Shown here: one piece after another, positions 8,010 to 10,359 of the stretch
Layout: each line of letters begins with the position of its first letter
Numbering within the stretch: position 1 is the stretch's first letter
DNA from: JAJTZA01 sp041744075
GTDB lineage: Bacteria; Verrucomicrobiota; Verrucomicrobiia; Chthoniobacterales; Terrimicrobiaceae
NCBI GenBank assembly: GCA_041744075.1
Contig: JBGTLQ010000318.1
Coordinates: forward strand, 1 to 10,359
Reading direction: 5' to 3'
Length of the DNA: 10,359 nucleotides
Program-made: the position numbers and the translations under genes
Notes under the pieces: generated by a model
The model's input: only the letters and a program-made list of their open reading frames with translations
What the model was told of the DNA's origin: nothing
Databases searched by the model: none

Positions 8010-8401
8010 GTGTGCCCAGCATGGGCACGATGTAAATGGGGTGCAAGTCCCCTGTAGGAAAACCAGACATGAAAATGAAGAGTAGTTGGAGAAACGAGCC
8101 GGAGTGTGCAAGAGCACGTCAAAATAGCCGGAGGACTCACCCAACGAAGGGCTGAACCGAAAGTGGGTGTCCAAACTGCGGGGCGGAAGGTCACACCAGA
8201 AACGCCAGCTGGTGAGGTGGAGCCGAGAGCCGTCACGATGGGAAGCATGTGGACACTCAGAAGCGGGTTTCGGCCCGTTTCTGACGTGGGCTTGTCCCGC
8301 GTCTAGTCCGAACCGCCGTGTACGGAGCCGTACGCACGGTGGTGTGGGACCTGTGACTCCGAATGACAGCGCCACGCTGATGCTCGGAGGGCTCAACCAG
8401 G
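8010..8401 (+). ncRNA. Omega-RNA (HEARO)-like structured RNA; alternatively ORF-less group II intron
   Basis: A dense chain of stems on the plus strand. It opens with GTGTG and a GTGCCC/GGGCAC hairpin (8012-8028), then a GGGG/CCCC stem-loop with loop TGCAAGT, a GTGC/GCAC hairpin, and CACCCA paired to TGGGTG. A ten-pair hairpin (8258-8283, one G-T pair) and a seven-pair hairpin (8284-8302, one G-T pair) follow. Next is CCGCCGTG/CACGGTGG (8313-8342), with a two-base CG bulge and upper stem TACG/CGTA. That last hairpin closely resembles group II intron domain V, and GTGTG is also a group II start. Against an intron: no reverse transcriptase is present, the length is only about 0.4 kb, and the coding remnant lies after, not inside, the RNA. 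That order fits an omega-RNA feeding an IscB/IsrB gene. Being RNA of a mobile element seems safe; the class is less so. Confidence 0.68.
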
Positions 8402-8612
8402 ATGGCGATACCTAAAAGTGTGTACCCGTGAATGCGGCCCATCGTCCAGCGAGGCAAGCGGAGGACTCTCCAAGTATAATCAGAGTAACCGACTCTCACG
8501 GTTCCCTTTTTGATCTGAGGCATATCAACCGTTTCAGGTCAGAGACCGGAGCAGCTGGCGCGGAGCGTGCGCAGCACGATCCGTGACAGCTGTGTAGGTT
8601 CTCTGTAGCGGC
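8402..8612 (+). pseudogene. Degraded N-terminus of an IscB/IsrB-like RNA-guided nuclease
   Basis: An ATG at 8402 has GGAGG (8386-8390) 11 bases upstream and begins MAIPKSVY, then breaks. Continuing across frames, pieces appear in the order expected for IscB/IsrB: VNAAHRP (8428-8448; family pattern VYVLN...RPLMP), PAR (8446-8454; P.RAR), RFPF (8499-8510; R.PFTI), TVSG (8528-8539; RTV..S) and GATCCGTGACAGC (8578-8590), one base away from coding the RuvC-I motif DPGS. The PAR-to-PF distance is within two bases of the family spacing. Several stops and frameshifts make it non-functional, and the rest of the gene (remaining RuvC, HNH) is gone. Motif matching across frames is permissive, so this needs a frameshift-aware search. 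Confidence 0.5.
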
Positions 8613-8619
8613 TGGGCTC

Positions 8620-8883
8620 TTATTCGTAGTGAGTCCAGAGACGCAGAACCTTGATGACACGGCTCTCCTCGAAAACTTGATACACCAGTCGGTTATGGAT
8701 GTTTATTCGTCTGGAGTAGGCTCCGGAGAGATCACCAATCAGCTTTTCGTATGGCGGTGGATTCTGGAATGTATTCTCTGATATGATATCCAGAAGCCTT
8801 TGCGCCTTTGGCTTCAGTCCTGAACTGGAAAGCTTCTTGGCGTCTTTCTGTGCTTGCTTGGTGTAATATAATTCGAATTTCAC
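8620..8883 (-). CDS. yoeB: Txe/YoeB family mRNA interferase toxin
   Basis: An 87-aa toxin of the YoeB (RelE-fold) family, a ribosome-dependent mRNA nuclease that blocks translation when its antitoxin is lost. Family landmarks are present: an N-terminal QAQKDAKKL helix, PYEKLIGDLSGAYSRRINIHNRLVY, and a C-terminal THYE. Likely catalytic residues are Glu46, Arg65 and His85, at positions close to those of E. coli YoeB (Glu46, Arg65, His83). The start is the GTG at 8883, whose last two bases overlap the antitoxin stop (GTGA), a typical coupling of toxin to antitoxin translation; a TTG at 8886 is the alternative. It ends tail-to-tail with the broken element to its left. Confidence 0.93.
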   Translation of the reverse strand: MKFELYYTKQAQKDAKKLSSSGLKPKAQRLLDIISENTFQNPPPYEKLIGDLSGAYSRRINIHNRLVYQVFEESRVIKVLRLWTHYE

Positions 8884-9122
8884 CAAGCGAGGTTCTTATC
8901 GCAATCTTCAATGGGGGTGGCTAATCCATCGCGAATCGAGTCTCTCATACCAGGAACCGCCAAAAGATAGAGGCTTTCTTGGATGGACCTCCAGTCGTCT
9001 TCTGACACAAGGACAGCATTGCTGCGTTTGCCAGTAATCTGAATCGGCTCGTGGGAGTCAGCTGCATCATCGAGAAGCTGGTATATCTTTGAGCGTGCCT
9101 CAGTTGCGGTGATCGTCTGCAT
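8880..9122 (-). CDS. yefM: YefM/Phd family antitoxin
   Basis: An 80-aa antitoxin that should neutralise the adjacent YoeB-like toxin and, as a complex, repress its own operon. The N-terminal DNA-binding/dimer domain is typical: MQTITATEARSKIYQLLDD, HEPIQITGKRSNAVLVSEDD, WRSIQESLYLL. The C-terminus is the flexible toxin-binding tail (about 56-80). I chose the ATG at 9122 because the family begins with MQTI.ATEAR. The frame is open further up to an ATG at 9185 (GTG 9188) that overlaps the stop of the preceding gene; that would add 21-22 residues not seen in the family. No clear Shine-Dalgarno precedes 9122, so a coupled upstream start cannot be ruled out. Confidence 0.92.
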   Translation of the reverse strand: MQTITATEARSKIYQLLDDAADSHEPIQITGKRSNAVLVSEDDWRSIQESLYLLAVPGMRDSIRDGLATPIEDCDKNLAW

Positions 9123-9184
9123 CAAAGAAGCGTGCGTTATTGCGTCCGTCTTGTCAAGCTGATTTTTTGGCCCAACGTCGCGCA

Positions 9185-9397
9185 TCACTCGCCCGAGGGA
9201 GCTTTAGCGACTGAGGGTTGGGTGCATGCGCCTTCTCCCTTGTTTACTCGTATAACCCGGCGGCCCGATACCTCCTGACGTTCACGGGCAGCATTGATAA
9301 TTGCCTCCAACGAAAATCCGTATTCAGCAGCATTTTCTTCTTTCAGGGAGCGGATGTGTTCAATAATTGATTCTTCGATCTCAGTTTTCATCGCCAA
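9185..9397 (-). CDS. Small protein overlapping the PIN toxin gene, probable antitoxin
   Basis: A 70-aa (68-aa if started at ATG 9391) mostly helical protein: KTEIEESIIEHIRSLKEENA, then AEYGFSLEAIINAARERQEVSGRRVIRV, then a polar tail. The pattern 'EE.R..KEE.A..Y...L.AI...A.ERQ..SGR' resembles short proteins often found beside PIN-domain toxins, so I infer that it is the cognate antitoxin. It overlaps the PIN gene's end by 17 bases, giving the order toxin then antitoxin. GGAGG (9408-9404) is 6 bases from a TTG at 9397 and 12 from the ATG at 9391; spacing favours the TTG, conservation of the Met start is unknown. The last 20 residues (GEGACTQPSVAKAPSGE) look degenerate and may be a replaced C-terminus. 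Confidence 0.65.
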   Translation of the reverse strand: MAMKTEIEESIIEHIRSLKEENAAEYGFSLEAIINAARERQEVSGRRVIRVNKGEGACTQPSVAKAPSGE

Positions 9398-9860
9398 TTA
9401 ATTCCTCCGGCGTGCAAATCACAGGTGATCGATACCCGTAGGCAGACAGGGCATCAGAAATCCGCCTCTGGTTGTGGGGGTTCGCGATGTGTTTGCAATT
9501 CCATGTAATTAGATAGTCGATTCTGTGAACGGCTGCAACTGAGATATGAATGGCATCATCCGCTGCCTTCTCGGGTATAATGCCGCGATCAACGAGTTCT
9601 TGTGCGATGGTAAGAACTTCTCTTGATAGCTCAAGTAGGGGGACAGATTCCAGAAGAGCGATACGCTTTTCTGCCATCTCAGAATCTCCACGCTCGCATT
9701 CATCCAGAACGGTTTGGGAACAGACCAGATTGTAATCGGCCCTGTGTGCATCCCACCAAATTCTTGTTAGTCGTTGGCGCGCTGCTTCTACGAGCCTACC
9801 CGAAGTCTTGGCAACGTAAAGGCTGGGGATCGTGGTCTCAATATAAACTGTATCGGTCAC
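9381..9860 (-). CDS. PIN-domain protein, VapC-like toxin
   Basis: A 159-aa PIN-domain protein, probably the ribonuclease toxin of a type II module. It begins TVYIETTIPSLYVAK, a signature of one PIN subfamily in which Glu8 takes the place of the usual first Asp. Further acidic landmarks are Glu54 in TVLDEC and the ADDAIHIS motif (Asp101/Asp102), followed by DYLITWNCKHIAN (115-127), the last PIN strand. A Mg-dependent active site therefore looks intact. The start is a GTG at 9860; no Shine-Dalgarno is visible, and a stem-rich palindrome lies just upstream. The small helical protein follows with a 17-base overlap. Target RNA is unknown. Confidence 0.85.
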   Translation of the reverse strand: MTDTVYIETTIPSLYVAKTSGRLVEAARQRLTRIWWDAHRADYNLVCSQTVLDECERGDSEMAEKRIALLESVPLLELSREVLTIAQELVDRGIIPEKAADDAIHISVAAVHRIDYLITWNCKHIANPHNQRRISDALSAYGYRSPVICTPEELIGDEN

Positions 9861-9878
9861 AGATGTGGATTTTTGGGA

Positions 9879-9931
9879 GAACGTTCCCCGTCAGCCACGC
9901 GCTTTAGCGCGTTGGCTGGACGGCATGGTTC
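9879..9931. repeat. Imperfect palindrome at the head of the PIN module
   Basis: Nested arms share one axis: GAAC (9879-9882)/GTTC (9928-9931), CCGT (9888-9891)/ACGG (9920-9923), CAGCCA (9892-9897)/TGGCTG (9913-9918) and CGCGC (9898-9902)/GCGCG (9907-9911) around loop TTTA. The bases G9919 and T9912 are unpaired on one side only. The structure covers the last codons and stop of the unknown gene and ends 19 bases before the PIN start. It may be a terminator without U-tract, a REP-like element or a recombination site. The region 9876-9889 also contains an AACGTT-centred palindrome that could be an operator. Confidence 0.6.
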
Positions 9932-10359
9932 GGTTTCTTTTTTCCCATTTTAGTGTCATGGTTTGTCCGTCTGCCAGTGCCAACCAGTCCGTAGAAAGCC
10001 GTTCGATGCGGTCACAGATTCTTCTGATCTCTTTGTGGGTCATGAGCGGCCGACTAGGTGAAGCGGCTTGCCAAGCTGATTTCTGCACCTGCTGAATCTT
10101 CGGCCAATCATTTTTAATGTCTTCGCGTAAGATAATCAGAATGATCCCGGCAAGAACCTCTGCTTCTGAAATCTTGTGGCCGTTTGCTTTGATGACTTCC
10201 TTGGATTTCTTTTCGCTGTCATGCCGAACTTTACCCGTCACTATAGCCATTCCCTTGTAGATTGCACCGGCGGCAACGCAACCCCAGAAGCCATAATCAA
10301 CACCCAATTCATCCTCGGTAAGATAATGAATGGCATCGTGCGGGAGCGGTTTGGATGGG
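9891..10359 (-). CDS. Unknown protein, N-terminus outside the window
   Basis: The visible part is 155 codons plus stop; the frame is open to the right edge, so the gene begins beyond the window. Visible sequence: HYLTEDELGVDYGFWGCVAAGAIYKGMAIVTGKV, then a Lys/Glu-rich turn (RHDSEKKSKEV), a helix (KISEAEVLAGIILIILREDI), and a charged region with HKEIRRICDRIERLSTDWLALA. It ends in a basic, low-complexity tail (KWEKRNRTMPSSQRAKARG) whose last codons lie in the palindrome, as if the original end had been replaced. I recognise no family and no catalytic motif; the hydrophobic segments are too short or polar for a clear membrane span. It lies 30 bases upstream of the PIN gene on the same strand. 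Confidence 0.6.
   Translation of the reverse strand, partial: PSKPLPHDAIHYLTEDELGVDYGFWGCVAAGAIYKGMAIVTGKVRHDSEKKSKEVIKANGHKISEAEVLAGIILIILREDIKNDWPKIQQVQKSAWQAASPSRPLMTHKEIRRICDRIERLSTDWLALADGQTMTLKWEKRNRTMPSSQRAKARG

Larger units (their letters stand above)
8010..8612 (+). mobile_element. Truncated ISC-type element: structured RNA plus broken iscB/isrB-like gene
   Basis: I read this block as the left end and first quarter of an IscB/IsrB-type element of the IS200/IS605 superfamily. In such elements a structured omega-RNA sits directly upstream of the nuclease gene and takes its guide from the left flank. Here the RNA starts at about 8010 and the protein wreck runs from 8402 to near 8612, stopping just before the convergent yoeB-like gene. 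No TnpA transposase and no right end are visible, so the element is probably dead. The 125 bases before it (7885-8009) hold no gene that I can see. The identification rests on eye alignment. Confidence 0.5.

Noticed and set aside
7887..8396. 169-codon minus-strand frame and other small frames across the RNA region
   Set aside because: They run antisense or across stable stems of the structured RNA and show no protein features.
8540..8605. Imperfect inverted repeat (CAGAGA/TCTCTG and CAGCTG/CAGCTG) behind the yoeB-like gene, considered as attC site or terminator
   Set aside because: The core boxes do not fit attC, there is no T-run, and the stretch is better explained as the RuvC-I part of the IscB-like remnant.
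9152..9157. Perfect TTGACA on the minus strand upstream of the yefM-like gene
   Set aside because: No acceptable -10 box lies at 16-18 bases, so a promoter cannot be supported.

Overview
The window looks like a chromosomal piece of a Verrucomicrobiota or related PVC-group bacterium. The grounds are indirect: a zinc-ribbon serine/threonine kinase with one membrane span and a periplasmic tail, a short bactofilin, Pro-rich lipoproteins, GC-moderate coding and weak Shine-Dalgarno signals. No rRNA or tRNA gene is visible, so the phylum is inference.

Left part (1-7884) is ordinary chromosomal content. A 5'-truncated glycolate-oxidase-type iron-sulfur protein (GlcF-like) overlaps purK by 14 bases. 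A 337-base gap follows, holding a long imperfect foldback repeat and a weak candidate promoter, then a bactofilin. On the minus strand, in transcription order, lie a membrane Ser/Thr kinase, a GlmU-like left-handed beta-helix protein 7 bases behind it, and a Pro-rich lipoprotein with a BON-like C-terminus. Divergent from the kinase, on the plus strand, are a small secreted protein and an NTF2-like lipoprotein.

Middle part (7885-8619) has no intact gene and is the most interesting stretch. From 8010 it carries a highly structured RNA on the plus strand, with a GTGTG start, a GCCC/GGGC hairpin and a domain-V-like hairpin. A ribosome-binding site and a broken reading frame follow. Pieces of that frame, spread over different phases, recall in the right order the N-terminus of IscB/IsrB (VY..N...RP, PAR, RFPF, TVSG, DPGS). 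I read this as a truncated ISC-type element, that is an omega-RNA (HEARO)-like RNA plus the wreck of its nuclease gene. An ORF-less group II intron is the main alternative for the RNA.

Right part (8620-10359) is a minus-strand accessory cluster: an unknown protein running off the window, a PIN-domain (VapC-like) toxin, a small overlapping partner that is probably its antitoxin, and a YefM/YoeB-type antitoxin-toxin pair. A 53-bp imperfect palindrome sits at the start of the PIN module. The tail-to-tail meeting of the broken element with the toxin-antitoxin cluster suggests a patch of repeated insertion beside stable housekeeping genes.
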